From positions 186,001-250,000 of the forward strand of contig JAJDEN010000045.1 of NCBI GenBank assembly GCA_029259775.1: 64,000 nucleotides of DNA, read 5' to 3'. This DNA comes from Planctomycetota bacterium (GTDB lineage Bacteria; Planctomycetota; PLA2; JAEUHO01). The notes under the pieces were generated by a model that saw nothing but the letters and a program-made list of their open reading frames with translations, did not search any database and was not told the origin of the DNA. Made by a program: the position numbers and the translations under genes. Shown here in pieces: positions 9,985-18,523 of this stretch. Within the stretch, counting starts at the first letter, position 1, and every line of letters starts with the position of its first letter.

Positions 9985-11286
9985 CTAGGTGGGACGCATC
10001 CAGCCCACGGCGTCCGATGCGTCGGAGCACCTCAGGGTTTCGCCGTCGCTCATGCGTTTGCCGTGGAACGTGCCGTCCTCGTTGCGCGTGAAGACGAAGG
10101 GTATGCCGCGCCGGTCGGCGTAGCGCATCTGCTGCCCGTGCTTCTTCGGCTGCGGGTAGACCTCGCTGGCGATGCCCGCCCGCCGGAGCGCTGCACTGAA
10201 GGCGAACGCCTCGGTCAGGTGCTCGTCGCCCGGATACGTGAGCATGGCCTCGGTCGTGCAGGTCGCTTCGCCGCCGCGCTCGAGGGCGTCGAGCGCGTCC
10301 ATGAGACGCGTGATGCCCACCGTGAAGCCGACGCCGGGCATGTGCGACTTCGTGTAGAGGCCGGCCAGGTCGTCGTAGCGACCGCCGCCGCCGACGCTGC
10401 CGATGTCCGGCAGGTCGTCGAGCTGGGCTTCGACCACGATGCCGGTGTAGTAGTCGAGTCCGCGCGCGATGCTCGGGTCGATGCGCAGCGTGGCCGGGTC
10501 CTGCCCCGCGGCCTCGAACAGACGGCGTACCTGACGCAGGCTGTCGATGCCGGCGCGGCCGGCGTCCGTCTCGCCGACGAGGCCCTCGAGGGCCGCCAGC
10601 GTCGCTTCGTCGCTCTCGCCGGGCGTGCAGGCAGCGAGCACGCGATCGATCGCGGCGTCGTCGAGCCCGACGCCGCTCATCTCCTTGCGGACGGTCTCGT
10701 CCCCGAGCTTGTCGCGCTTGTCCAGCGCACGCAGGACAGGAGCGGCCTGGTCAGGCGCGCCGACGGCTTCGAGCAGGCCCGTGAGGATGCGCCGGTCGTT
10801 CACGCGCAGCGTGACCTTGCCGACGTCCAGCGCCGCGTAGACCGCCGCCATCACGATCATGGCTTCGGCGTCGGCCGCGACGCCGACCGGGCCGATCAGG
10901 TCCGCGTCGCACTGCAGGAACTCACGCGCGCGGCCGCGCTGCGGACGCTCGCCACGAAACGCCAGGCCGATGTGGAAGCGGCGGAAGGGAAAGACGAGCT
11001 TGCCCTCGTGCTGGGCGACGTAGCGCGCGAGCGGCACCGTCAGGTCGTTGCGCATCGCGACCTCGCGGCCACCCTTGTCGATGAACTCGAAGATCTCCTT
11101 GTCGATCTCGCCGCCGCCCTTGCCCTTGATGATCTCGGCGTACTCGAGGATCGGCGTGTCGATCGGGCCGTAGCCGTGCGCGCGGAAGACGTCCTCGACG
11201 ACGCGCACGATGTCGGCGCGCCGGAGTGCCTGGTCGGGCATCAGGTCTCGGAACCCCTTGAGGGTCCGGGGCTGGATGAGGCTCAT
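9985..11286 (-). CDS. hisS: Histidyl-tRNA synthetase
   Basis: A 433-residue class II synthetase that charges tRNA-His. The N-terminus has PRTLKGFRDLMPDQALRR and motif 1 around YGPIDTPILEYAE. Then come motif 2 (FRRFHIGLAFRGERPQRGRAREF), the histidine A signature LDYYTGIVVEA and motif 3 GGGRYDDLAGLY with GVGFTVGITRLMDAL. The C-terminal anticodon-binding domain ends the protein. The variant GLDYYTG is normal for this family. It starts with ATG at 11286, 28 bp after the hutH stop on the same strand, so the two may share a transcript. Confidence 0.95.
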   Translation of the reverse strand: MSLIQPRTLKGFRDLMPDQALRRADIVRVVEDVFRAHGYGPIDTPILEYAEIIKGKGGGEIDKEIFEFIDKGGREVAMRNDLTVPLARYVAQHEGKLVFPFRRFHIGLAFRGERPQRGRAREFLQCDADLIGPVGVAADAEAMIVMAAVYAALDVGKVTLRVNDRRILTGLLEAVGAPDQAAPVLRALDKRDKLGDETVRKEMSGVGLDDAAIDRVLAACTPGESDEATLAALEGLVGETDAGRAGIDSLRQVRRLFEAAGQDPATLRIDPSIARGLDYYTGIVVEAQLDDLPDIGSVGGGGRYDDLAGLYTKSHMPGVGFTVGITRLMDALDALERGGEATCTTEAMLTYPGDEHLTEAFAFSAALRRAGIASEVYPQPKKHGQQMRYADRRGIPFVFTRNEDGTFHGKRMSDGETLRCSDASDAVGWMRPT

Positions 11287-11314
11287 GTCGTCTCCGCGGA
11301 CCGTCGGTCCTCGA

Positions 11315-12850
11315 CTAGAGGCCGGCGGCGCGGGCGATCGTACCGTCCCTGACCAACGTCTTCACGCGCGGGAGGGCGTCCTTCCAGGGCGCATCCTTGG
11401 CCCGGAAGGGCACGGCGGTGCGGACAGCCTCCACCACGCGGGCCGCGCGGCGCCCGGGCTTCAGGTCGCGCAGGTCGATCGCCTGGGCGGCCGTCATCAG
11501 CTCGATGGCGAGAACGGACTCCACGAGATCCGCCACCTCGCCCGCGCGGCGAGCCGCGATGGGGGCCATGCTGACGTGATCCTCGATGTTGGCGCCCGTC
11601 GGGATCGAGTCGGCGCTGGCCGGGAAGCAGAGCCCCTTGCTCTCGGAGGTAAGCGCGGCTGCGACGTACTGCGGGATCATGAAGCCCGAGTGCAGGCCGG
11701 CATGCGGCGCGAGGTAGGGGGGCAGCCCCTCGTTCATGTGCGGATCGATCAGAGACGCCGTGCGCCGCTCGCTGATGCTGCCCAGCTCGTGGATGCAGAG
11801 CTTCATGTGATCGGCGGCGAGGGCGAGCGGCTGGCCGTGGAAGTTGCCGCCCGAGAGGATGTCGTCGTCGAAGACGAGCGGGTTGTCGGTGACGGCATCG
11901 ATCTCACGTGCGAAGACGTCGCGCGCGAAGCCGATCCCGTCGATCGAAGCGCCGTGGACCTGGGCCGCGCAGCGGACGCCGTAGGCGTCCTGCGGTGCGA
12001 CGCGCTTGCCGGGAATCGACTCGGTGGGGGCGTCCACCAGCTTGCTGCCGCGCAGGACGCTGCTGATGCGGAGCGCGCTCACCTGCTGGCCGGGTTGGCG
12101 TCGAATGGCGTGGATACGGGGATCGAAGGCCGGGGAACGCCCGGCGAGGGCCTCCATGGTCATGGCGGCGCACGCATCCGCCGTCCGCAACAGCACCTCG
12201 GCGTGCTCGAGGGCGCGCAGCGCGATCGCCAGCGTCACCTGCATGCCGTTCACCAGCGCCAGGCCTTCCTTGAAGGAGAGTTCGATCGGCGCGAGGCCGG
12301 CCCTTTTCAGCGCGGCCCTCGAGCTGAACGTGCGGCCACCGACGCGCACCTTGCCTTCGCCGATCAGGGGCAGCGCGAGGTGGCATAGTGGCGCGAGGTC
12401 GCCGCTCGCGCCCACGCTTCCGCGGCACGGCACGACGGCAAGGACGTCACGTTCGTAGAGCGCGATGAGGGAGTCCAGCGTCGAGCGGCGCATGCCGGAG
12501 TGGCCTTGGGCCAGCGCGTGGATGCGGAGCAGGAGCGCCAGCCGCACGGTCTCGTCCGGCAGGGGCGGGCCTTCGCCGAAGGCGTGGCTCACCAGCAAGT
12601 TGCGCTGGAGCGCCGGCGCGTCCGCCTCGTCGATCGGGTTCACGGCGTTGCTGCCGAAGCCCGTCGTGACGCCGTAGACCCACTCGCCGTCCGTCACGGC
12701 CTTGCGGATCCGCCTGGCCGACGCCGTGATGCGCCCCGCCGCGCCGCGCGCGAGCTTGAGCCCATGAGGGCCGCCGGCGCCCGCGAGCGCGCGCTCCACG
12801 CTCATGCGGTCACCGATGGTGAGAGATCGTCCCTGGCTGGTTCCGGTCAC
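11315..12850 (-). CDS. hutH: Histidine ammonia-lyase
   Basis: A 511-residue MIO-dependent lyase that deaminates L-histidine to trans-urocanate. The MIO-forming triad is A148-S149-G150 in GSVGASGDLAPL. The N-terminal YGVTTGFGSNAV loop carries the catalytic Tyr. The selectivity switch reads VSHAFG, the Ser-His pair typical of HAL rather than the His-Leu of tyrosine lyases. The start is GTG at 12850, matching the usual N-terminal pattern before SLTIGDRMSV. No hutU, hutI or hutG is in the window. Its neighbour is hisS, so free histidine is both charged and degraded by adjacent genes. Confidence 0.9.
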   Translation of the reverse strand: MTGTSQGRSLTIGDRMSVERALAGAGGPHGLKLARGAAGRITASARRIRKAVTDGEWVYGVTTGFGSNAVNPIDEADAPALQRNLLVSHAFGEGPPLPDETVRLALLLRIHALAQGHSGMRRSTLDSLIALYERDVLAVVPCRGSVGASGDLAPLCHLALPLIGEGKVRVGGRTFSSRAALKRAGLAPIELSFKEGLALVNGMQVTLAIALRALEHAEVLLRTADACAAMTMEALAGRSPAFDPRIHAIRRQPGQQVSALRISSVLRGSKLVDAPTESIPGKRVAPQDAYGVRCAAQVHGASIDGIGFARDVFAREIDAVTDNPLVFDDDILSGGNFHGQPLALAADHMKLCIHELGSISERRTASLIDPHMNEGLPPYLAPHAGLHSGFMIPQYVAAALTSESKGLCFPASADSIPTGANIEDHVSMAPIAARRAGEVADLVESVLAIELMTAAQAIDLRDLKPGRRAARVVEAVRTAVPFRAKDAPWKDALPRVKTLVRDGTIARAAGL

Positions 12851-12874
12851 GTGCGTTCTTCCGATCGTGATCGC

Positions 12875-14992
12875 CTAGTTCGGCGGTCCGGGGTCGGCCG
12901 CGACGAGGAAGCTCAGTTCCTTGCGGAACCACTCCATGTCCACGACCCCGGAGATGCGCACCGACTCGACGATGATGATGCCGCTGTTCGTGAAGAGACC
13001 GACGCGGGCGGAGCCCATGGTGCTGCCGTCGTCGCCCTTCACCTTGCCTTCCAGGTTGACGCCGTCCGTCTTGCCCTGGAACGAGCCTTGGGCTGAGTCC
13101 TTCGAGCGTGAGAGCTCCACCTTGAGCTTGTCGCCGCCCTTCAGCTTCACGCTGCCGCGCTCGGCGATCTTGATGAAGCCGTGCGCGTCCTTGTCGGCGG
13201 CGCTCCAGACGCCTTGGCCGATGTACCAGAGCAGGTGGCCCTTGTTGACCGTCGCCGCTGCGCCCTTCTTCAGCTTGAACTGCGTGTTCGCGATGTTGAA
13301 GAGGATCGCGCGGAAGTCATCGGACTCCTCGACGGCGATCATGCCGAAGTCGTGAGGCATCTGCACGTGGACCGTGGCTTCGATGCGCACGTCGGGCAGG
13401 AAGACCAGCCGGTGGAAGAGGCCCGTCGCCCGCTCCATGACCACGGAGCCGCGCTTCCACTTGGCCTTGACCTCCATCGCACTCGAGAACGGCTGCTCGA
13501 CCGTGAAGTCCTGCTCGAAGACGCGCTGGTCGTTGAAGTGGTACTCCATCTCCAGGCGGCCGCGCTTCTTCTTCTCGACGGGCACATGCAGCAGGCCCTC
13601 GGGACCGAGCGCGCCGACCTTGGCGGCGTAGCGCCCGGCCATGATCTTGTCCTTGTGCGTGCGGTAGAAGGCGGTGTTGCCGTACTGCTGGATGAGCACT
13701 GTGTAGCCCTGGAGCGCCTCGGCGTACTTGGCCTCCTTGAGGTCGCCGAAGGCAACGCCCCAGGCGTCGCGGCACTGCATGTCCTTGGGGTCGGGCATCT
13801 GGTTGCCGTCGCCCTTCTTCTTCGGCGGCGGCTCGTCGCCTCCGGGCAGCGGAGGCAGGCTCGGGTCGCCCTTGTTGCCGCCGCCATTGTTGGGGCCATT
13901 GTTGGGGCCATTGTTGCGCGGCGGACGCGGACCGCGGCCTTTCTGTTCGGCGCCGATGGCCATCATGCGGGCCACGCAGCGCTCGATGAGCACGATGACC
14001 TCAGCGGTCATGTCCGCCGGGTACTCGTGACTCACGCCGATGAGCAGGCGATGGGCCTCGCGTGGCTGGGGCGTGATCAGCGGTCCGACCCTCGCGAGCA
14101 GCTGATCCAGCGAGGCGCGGGCCTGCGTGCGCAGGGCGCGCTTCTGGGCGTCGAGGCCTTCCGCCGCCGCGGTCGTGCCGAAGCGGGCCTCGAACGTGCG
14201 GATCTCGGCGAGGGCGCGTGCGTACTGCTGCGCCGCAGCCAGACTCGCAACCTTCGTGTCGAGCCGCTTGCGCTGCTTGGCGCTGGCGGCTTGCAGCAAC
14301 TCGCGGATGCGTTCGGCCGCGCTCTCCGCTTCGGCCGTGCCCGCGTGACGCCGCTGGAAGGAGCGGTAGCGCGCGAGCAGGCTCTCGTGCTTGTGAGGCG
14401 TACGGAGCAGCTCCGAGTTGAGGTCCATCAGTTCGCGCAGCGCGCGGCCCGGCTCGGCGACCTTCGGGTCCTCGAGCTCGGGGAGACGGTTCTGGCTGAT
14501 CTTCGAGCCCTGGATCGCCTTCAGGTGGTTCACCGCGCGGTAGGTGGCGGCCAACAGCAGGGCCAAGCCCGTGAGCGTGATGATTGCGATCATCGGGTTG
14601 CGCTTGACCGGCTGCGACTCGCGTCGGCGCCCGGCGGGGCGCTCACGCTCTTCGATGGCGGCCGGCGCAGCGGCGGGTGCGCGCAGGAGGCCGCGCTCGG
14701 TGCGGAAGAGAGCGACCTGGTCGCCAATGCGGATCCGGTCGCCGTCCTCGAGGCCCTTCTCGGTGAGATCCTCGCCGTTGATCTGGGGTGCCGACTCGCC
14801 GGGCAGGGGCCTCGCGACGTAGCCGCCTTCCTTCTTGGTGAGGGCCACGCTGGCGCCCTTGAAGGGGGTCGGGTTCGCGCGCAGCCCGCCCTTTCGACCC
14901 GGGCCCAGGAATACAGCGTCCTCGAGAACGTCGTATTCCAAGAGGCCCAAGGGCGAGGGCAACATCAGATGCGCGTGCGGCCGAGGCGGCAT
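12875..14992 (-). CDS. FHA-like, single-TM, helical, beta-sandwich membrane protein
   Basis: A 705-residue protein with four parts. Residues 1-125 look like an FHA or beta-sandwich domain (LEDAVFLGPGRKGGLRANP, LEDGDRIRIGDQVALFRTE). A single membrane helix near 160-175 (MIAIITLTGLALLLAATY) follows a basic stretch. Residues 180-480 are mainly helical and TPR/coiled-coil-like, broken by a Pro/Asn/Gly-rich linker (repeated NNGPNNG). The C-terminal ~220 residues resemble the concanavalin-like fold of planctomycete DUF1080-type proteins. The N-terminus is probably cytoplasmic and the large C-terminus outside. The substrate is unknown. An alternative start is the ATG at 14965. Confidence 0.6.
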   Translation of the reverse strand: MPPRPHAHLMLPSPLGLLEYDVLEDAVFLGPGRKGGLRANPTPFKGASVALTKKEGGYVARPLPGESAPQINGEDLTEKGLEDGDRIRIGDQVALFRTERGLLRAPAAAPAAIEERERPAGRRRESQPVKRNPMIAIITLTGLALLLAATYRAVNHLKAIQGSKISQNRLPELEDPKVAEPGRALRELMDLNSELLRTPHKHESLLARYRSFQRRHAGTAEAESAAERIRELLQAASAKQRKRLDTKVASLAAAQQYARALAEIRTFEARFGTTAAAEGLDAQKRALRTQARASLDQLLARVGPLITPQPREAHRLLIGVSHEYPADMTAEVIVLIERCVARMMAIGAEQKGRGPRPPRNNGPNNGPNNGGGNKGDPSLPPLPGGDEPPPKKKGDGNQMPDPKDMQCRDAWGVAFGDLKEAKYAEALQGYTVLIQQYGNTAFYRTHKDKIMAGRYAAKVGALGPEGLLHVPVEKKKRGRLEMEYHFNDQRVFEQDFTVEQPFSSAMEVKAKWKRGSVVMERATGLFHRLVFLPDVRIEATVHVQMPHDFGMIAVEESDDFRAILFNIANTQFKLKKGAAATVNKGHLLWYIGQGVWSAADKDAHGFIKIAERGSVKLKGGDKLKVELSRSKDSAQGSFQGKTDGVNLEGKVKGDDGSTMGSARVGLFTNSGIIIVESVRISGVVDMEWFRKELSFLVAADPGPPN

Positions 14993-15056
14993 ATGCTGGC
15001 TTTCGTCTCCCGGCGGGTAGCGGGCATCCTACGCGGCCCACCAAGGCGAGGAAACG

Positions 15057-15263
15057 ATGGCAGAAGACACGACCGAAACCAGCGCGTCGGCAAGCCCTTC
15101 CGAGGGGACCCCGGCCGAGGCGACGTCTGCGAAGGGCGGCCCCGCCTGGCTGCCCTGGCTCGCGTGGGGCTGGGTCGCGCTGCTGGTCCTCTGCGCCGTG
15201 GCGGAACTCAGCGGCTGGGACGACTTGCGCCTGGCGCTCGATTTCCAGCGCCACTTCCGGTAG
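15057..15263 (+). CDS. Small single-pass membrane protein
   Basis: A 68-residue hypothetical protein. The first 28 residues are Ser/Thr/Glu/Ala-rich and probably disordered. Then comes one hydrophobic helix (WLPWLAWGWVALLVLCAVAEL), and a short amphipathic tail ends in FQRHFR. A purine-rich Shine-Dalgarno (GGCGAGGAA) precedes the ATG. It diverges from the FHA-like gene, with 64 bp between starts, and lies 24 bp upstream of the ComF-type gene on the same strand. The ribosome site and codon usage support it as a real gene. No function can be given. Confidence 0.55.
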   Translation: MAEDTTETSASASPSEGTPAEATSAKGGPAWLPWLAWGWVALLVLCAVAELSGWDDLRLALDFQRHFR

Positions 15264-15287
15264 CCGGCGCCGCCCCGCGCGCGAGGG

Positions 15288-16205
15288 GTGTGTGTGATCC
15301 GCCACCTCCCGGCCGGCCTGCTCGATCTCTGCTTCCCGCCCAGGTGCCTTGCCTGCGGCGGGGGCGTAGGGGAGGACCGGAGGGGGCGGTACGGGCCCTC
15401 CCTGTGCGGGCCCTGCCTGTGCGGTGCGTGCCTGCGCGAGCTGCCGCCGACGGTCCTCCGCTGCCAGGCCTGCGCGCGGCACGTGGGTCCCTTCGAACGG
15501 GGGCGTTCTCCCGAGAAGGCGTGGGCTCCCGAGAAGGCGTGGGCTCCCAAGAAGGCGTGGGCTCCCGAGACGGCGTGGGCTCCCGAAAAGGCGTGGGCTC
15601 CCGAAAAGGCGTGGGGCTGCCGACGCTGCACGGGATCCGACGCCGAGCGGGACGCCCTCCGGGCCGCAGGCGGCACAATCTCCAGGCGTCGCCGGGCCAT
15701 CCGCGGGGTCGTGGCGGCGTGGTCCTACGCCGGTCCGGCCCGCGCCCTCGTTCTAGGACTGAAGTTCCGCCACCGGCTCACCGCGGCGGCACCGCTGGCC
15801 GCCGCTCTCGGGGAGGCCCTGCTGCGGGCAGGGGTGCCTGGCGATCTCGTCGTGCCAGTGCCGCTCTCGCGCCGCCGGCGGCTTGCCCGCGGCTACGACC
15901 AAGCGCTGTTGCTCGCGAGGCCCTTGGCGCGAGGCCTCGGGCTCGAGCTCCGTCCGCGTGCGCTCCGTCGCCTCCGGCATGCCCCACCGCAGTCGGGTCG
16001 GACACGCTCCGAGCGCGCGCGCGGCCTGCGTGGTGCGTTCCGGGCCCGGCCGGAGCAGGTGGGCGAGCGCTGCGTGATCCTCGTGGACGACGTGCTGACC
16101 TCCGGCGCCACGGCGCGGGCCTGCGCGCTGGCCTTGCGACGGGCGGGGGCGAACGCCGTCACGGTCGCCGTGGCATGCCGGGCCGAACGCCGGGGTCCGG
16201 CGTAG
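15288..16205 (+). CDS. comF: ComF-type phosphoribosyltransferase with internal tandem repeat
   Basis: A 305-residue ComF-family protein, which in competent bacteria helps handle incoming single-stranded DNA. The N-terminus has a double zinc-knuckle region (CFPPRCLACGGG, LCGPCLCGACL, then LRCQACARHV). The C-terminal PRTase domain shows VVPVPLSRRRRLARGYDQA and the PRPP loop VILVDDVLTSGATARAC. The protein is ~60 residues longer than usual. Part of the excess is a six-fold EKAWAP repeat at about residues 75-110, lying between the third Cys pair and the closing pair (GCRRC). The GTG at 15288 opens the frame just before MCVIRHL. Confidence 0.85.
   Translation: MCVIRHLPAGLLDLCFPPRCLACGGGVGEDRRGRYGPSLCGPCLCGACLRELPPTVLRCQACARHVGPFERGRSPEKAWAPEKAWAPKKAWAPETAWAPEKAWAPEKAWGCRRCTGSDAERDALRAAGGTISRRRRAIRGVVAAWSYAGPARALVLGLKFRHRLTAAAPLAAALGEALLRAGVPGDLVVPVPLSRRRRLARGYDQALLLARPLARGLGLELRPRALRRLRHAPPQSGRTRSERARGLRGAFRARPEQVGERCVILVDDVLTSGATARACALALRRAGANAVTVAVACRAERRGPA
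15511..15616 (+). repeat. 18-bp in-frame minisatellite inside comF
   Basis: Six tandem copies of an 18-bp unit (CCGAGAAGGCGTGGGCTC). Copies 1 and 2 are identical; the others differ by one to three bases. Each unit encodes P-E-K-A-W-A. The array keeps the frame and sits between Cys-x-x-Cys pairs of the zinc module. The near-identity of the units indicates recent expansion. Confidence 0.95.
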
Positions 16206-16215
16206 ATTCTGACGC

Positions 16216-16554
16216 ATGCAGGAGCAGGCCCCCGTCACCGAGATCAGCGCGCGCTTCGTCGACGAGTTCATCGCCCGCGAGGTGGCGGATGCCCTGAACA
16301 CGTGGTTCCGCTGGATCGTGCAGGGCTCCGAAGATCCGATGCCGGAGTTCTTCGAGTCGCTTGGCGTCGACAGCGGCGACTACGCGTGGAGCTTGGGCGA
16401 GGACGTCGACTGGGAGCTCGGTCCGCACGCGCGCGCGGTGGGGCCTGACATCCGCATCTCGCTCCAGACGCAGGACACGCATCTGCACATCGGCGGCCTG
16501 CTCCGCCGCCTCGGCGCAACCGCCGCCCGCATGACGCGCGACGACGAACAGTAG
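16216..16554 (+). CDS. Conserved-looking hypothetical protein
   Basis: A 112-residue acidic cytoplasmic protein with no signal peptide or membrane helix. It has amphipathic helices (FVDEFIAREVADALNTWFRW), an acidic middle (SGDYAWSLGEDVDWELG) and a mixed C-terminus (DIRISLQTQDTHLHIGGLL). I do not recognise a family. The ATG follows the comF stop by 10 bp on the same strand, so it is probably in the same transcript. Confidence 0.6.
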   Translation: MQEQAPVTEISARFVDEFIAREVADALNTWFRWIVQGSEDPMPEFFESLGVDSGDYAWSLGEDVDWELGPHARAVGPDIRISLQTQDTHLHIGGLLRRLGATAARMTRDDEQ

Positions 16555-16660
16555 GGCCTCCCACGATCCCGTGACACCCGCTACCTCGCCGTGACGCGGG
16601 CGACCGACCGCTGGCCCTCGCAAGCCCGGAACGGCGCTTGCGAGGTTCTCCACCCATCGG

Positions 16661-17791
16661 GTGGAGGCTCCATTGCACCGTCGCGCGCTCATCGCAATCA
16701 TCATGCTCCTCACCACCTGGGGAACTGCATACGCCGGGGACAAGCACCCCGCGCCTGGGCAGGATCAGACCCTCCGCCTGCTGCGCTCGTCCGACTCGCG
16801 CGACATCGCCTGGGGTGCGTGGCTGGCCGGAGAGCACAAGCCGGACGGCGCCGCCGCGATGGTCGTGCAGTGCCTGGAGGCTTCCACGAAGCCGAAGGGC
16901 CCGAAGGTGCATTGGCTTGCACGGGCGAACCTCGTCGACGCCGCGATCCGTCTACGCGCCCGTCCCTCGCACGCCGCGCTCGTGGCGCTGTCCGGCTCGC
17001 ACACGGCGGCGGCGACCGTGTTGGCGATCCGGGACGCACGCACGGCGCACCAGTCGCTGCTCGCGATGTTCGATCGCTACGACGGCAGATCGCCATGGAA
17101 CGCCCGCGCCTGGCTGGCCCTGGGCAATCACATGCAGGCCCGGAAGACGCCCGGCTTCGGGATGCGCGCGCTGGCGGGCCTGAAGTTCACGAGGCGCGTG
17201 CACGTGTGGGACCGCTACGGTCCGTACCCGGAGTACCGCGGGCCGAGTGGGGCCATCCCCGGCGACGGCACGATCCGCGTGCCTAAGGGCTATCCGCCGA
17301 TCGCGATGTACGGCTTGACCCTCACGGCCGGCACGCGCACCAGCGTGCTCGCGGGGGGGACACGCCCCGTCCATACCTACCGCAACGTCTGGACCAAGAA
17401 GGGCATCGGGTTCGGCACGGTCGGTCAACCCAACCGCGTCGACTGCCGCCTCGAGTGGATCACCGGGTGGTTGGACGAGCCGCGCGTGCCGGTGCGGCCG
17501 CGCGTCGTGGCGCCGCCGCGTACGGGCGTCATCGACGTTCGACTCACGGGACGGCAGCCGTGGGTGCGCGAGGTCACGGCGATCCAGAAGGCGCTGTACG
17601 AACACTACTGGAGCGTCGTGCGCGAGCTGATGCGGCGCGGGCTGCTGCGTGAGATCGAGGCGGTGCGACTGCTTCCCTCGTTCGAGTTCCAGGTCGTCGA
17701 CGAGCGCAAGCTCAAGCGCAAGCCGCTGCCCGCCTTCCCCGAACTCAAGCCGCGGAACCCGTGGCGCGAGCGGCGTCGCAAGCGCAGGTAG
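16661..17791 (+). CDS. Secreted hypothetical protein with basic C-terminus
   Basis: A 376-residue protein with an N-terminal signal peptide (HRRALIAIIMLLTTWGTAYA). The first part of the mature chain (residues 30-170) is helical with HEAT-like features. It is followed by a beta-rich region full of Gly/Pro/Tyr (YGPYPEYRGPSG) and a helical segment (YEHYWSVVRELMRRGLLREI). The C-terminus is strongly basic (RNPWRERRRKRR), as often seen in secreted planctomycete proteins. The start is GTG at 16661; a shorter start near the ATG of MLLTTWG would lose the basic n-region. Function unknown. Confidence 0.65.
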   Translation: MEAPLHRRALIAIIMLLTTWGTAYAGDKHPAPGQDQTLRLLRSSDSRDIAWGAWLAGEHKPDGAAAMVVQCLEASTKPKGPKVHWLARANLVDAAIRLRARPSHAALVALSGSHTAAATVLAIRDARTAHQSLLAMFDRYDGRSPWNARAWLALGNHMQARKTPGFGMRALAGLKFTRRVHVWDRYGPYPEYRGPSGAIPGDGTIRVPKGYPPIAMYGLTLTAGTRTSVLAGGTRPVHTYRNVWTKKGIGFGTVGQPNRVDCRLEWITGWLDEPRVPVRPRVVAPPRTGVIDVRLTGRQPWVREVTAIQKALYEHYWSVVRELMRRGLLREIEAVRLLPSFEFQVVDERKLKRKPLPAFPELKPRNPWRERRRKRR

Positions 17792-17876
17792 TCATGGGCT
17801 GCAGGCGGGCGGGCAGCAGCGCTGCTTCTGCGTCAGCCGCAGTGCTGCGCCGGCGCGGTCGTAGTACGCTCATGGC

Positions 17877-18326
17877 ATGAGTCGGGATCGGTCCAAGCGC
17901 GAAAGCTCCAGGCGAGGGCGGTCACCGCGGCACAGGATCCACCGGCAGAAGATCCAGGAGGATCAGACGCTGGACGCCGGCGTCCGACGCGTGGCGGAGC
18001 TGCGCTTGGCGGGTACGTCATGGACGCGCGTGAGGAGCGCACTCTTCGAAGAGGGCCATAGCGCGGACAGCGCGAGACGGGCGGTGTCCGGCTACGAGGC
18101 CGTGGCGGCGGCGCATCACCAGAGGGCGCGCGCCAGGGAGCGCGTGCGAAACCGTGTCATCGGCATGGGCATGGCTTTGCTTGGCATCGCCCTGACGCTG
18201 CTACTCCTCATCGGAACCGACGGCGCCATGATCGCGTGGGCCCCGACCATCCTCCTCATCGGGGCGGGCATCGCTGTGCTCATCGAGCCCGATCTTCTGG
18301 GTGAGATCGGAGATCTCTTCCGGTAG
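17877..18326 (+). CDS. Small two-helix membrane protein
   Basis: A 149-residue hypothetical protein. The N-terminal ~30 residues are very basic (RSKRESSRRGRSPRHRIHR). A helical section with Ala/Arg follows, including an RAGE-like DNA-binding-type pattern (LRLAGTSWTRVRSALFEEG). Two membrane helices come near the end: IGMGMALLGIALTLLLLIG and MIAWAPTILLIGAGIAVLIE. The middle part could bind nucleic acid, but this is a guess. It is a lone gene on the plus strand with an 85-bp gap before it. Confidence 0.6.
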   Translation: MSRDRSKRESSRRGRSPRHRIHRQKIQEDQTLDAGVRRVAELRLAGTSWTRVRSALFEEGHSADSARRAVSGYEAVAAAHHQRARARERVRNRVIGMGMALLGIALTLLLLIGTDGAMIAWAPTILLIGAGIAVLIEPDLLGEIGDLFR

Positions 18327-18456
18327 GAGCGAAGGTGAGGGGTCACGCGTTTTCCACCGTGGCTTGTGACACTGTCATCCGAGGGTACGAAAAGCGCCTG
18401 ACCCCATTCCCCCGTGTCCACGGCCGCATGGCGTCGTCCCGCGGCAGGAGGCTCGT

Positions 18457-18481
18457 GGGCGGATACACGATCCGCCCCTAC
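18457..18481. repeat. TAGGGGC-family hairpin
   Basis: An 8-bp perfect stem (18457-18464 with 18470-18477) reading GGGCGGAT...ATCCGCCCCTAC. It is another member of the dispersed TAGGGGC repeat family, with arm bases swapped relative to the copies at 8.6-8.9 kb. It lies in the 197-bp spacer between two convergent genes. The rest of that spacer holds nothing I can name. Confidence 0.7.
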
Positions 18482-18523
18482 GGCAGCATGGGGTGCGGTT
18501 GCCGCTCGCGCGAGTGGGCGGCC

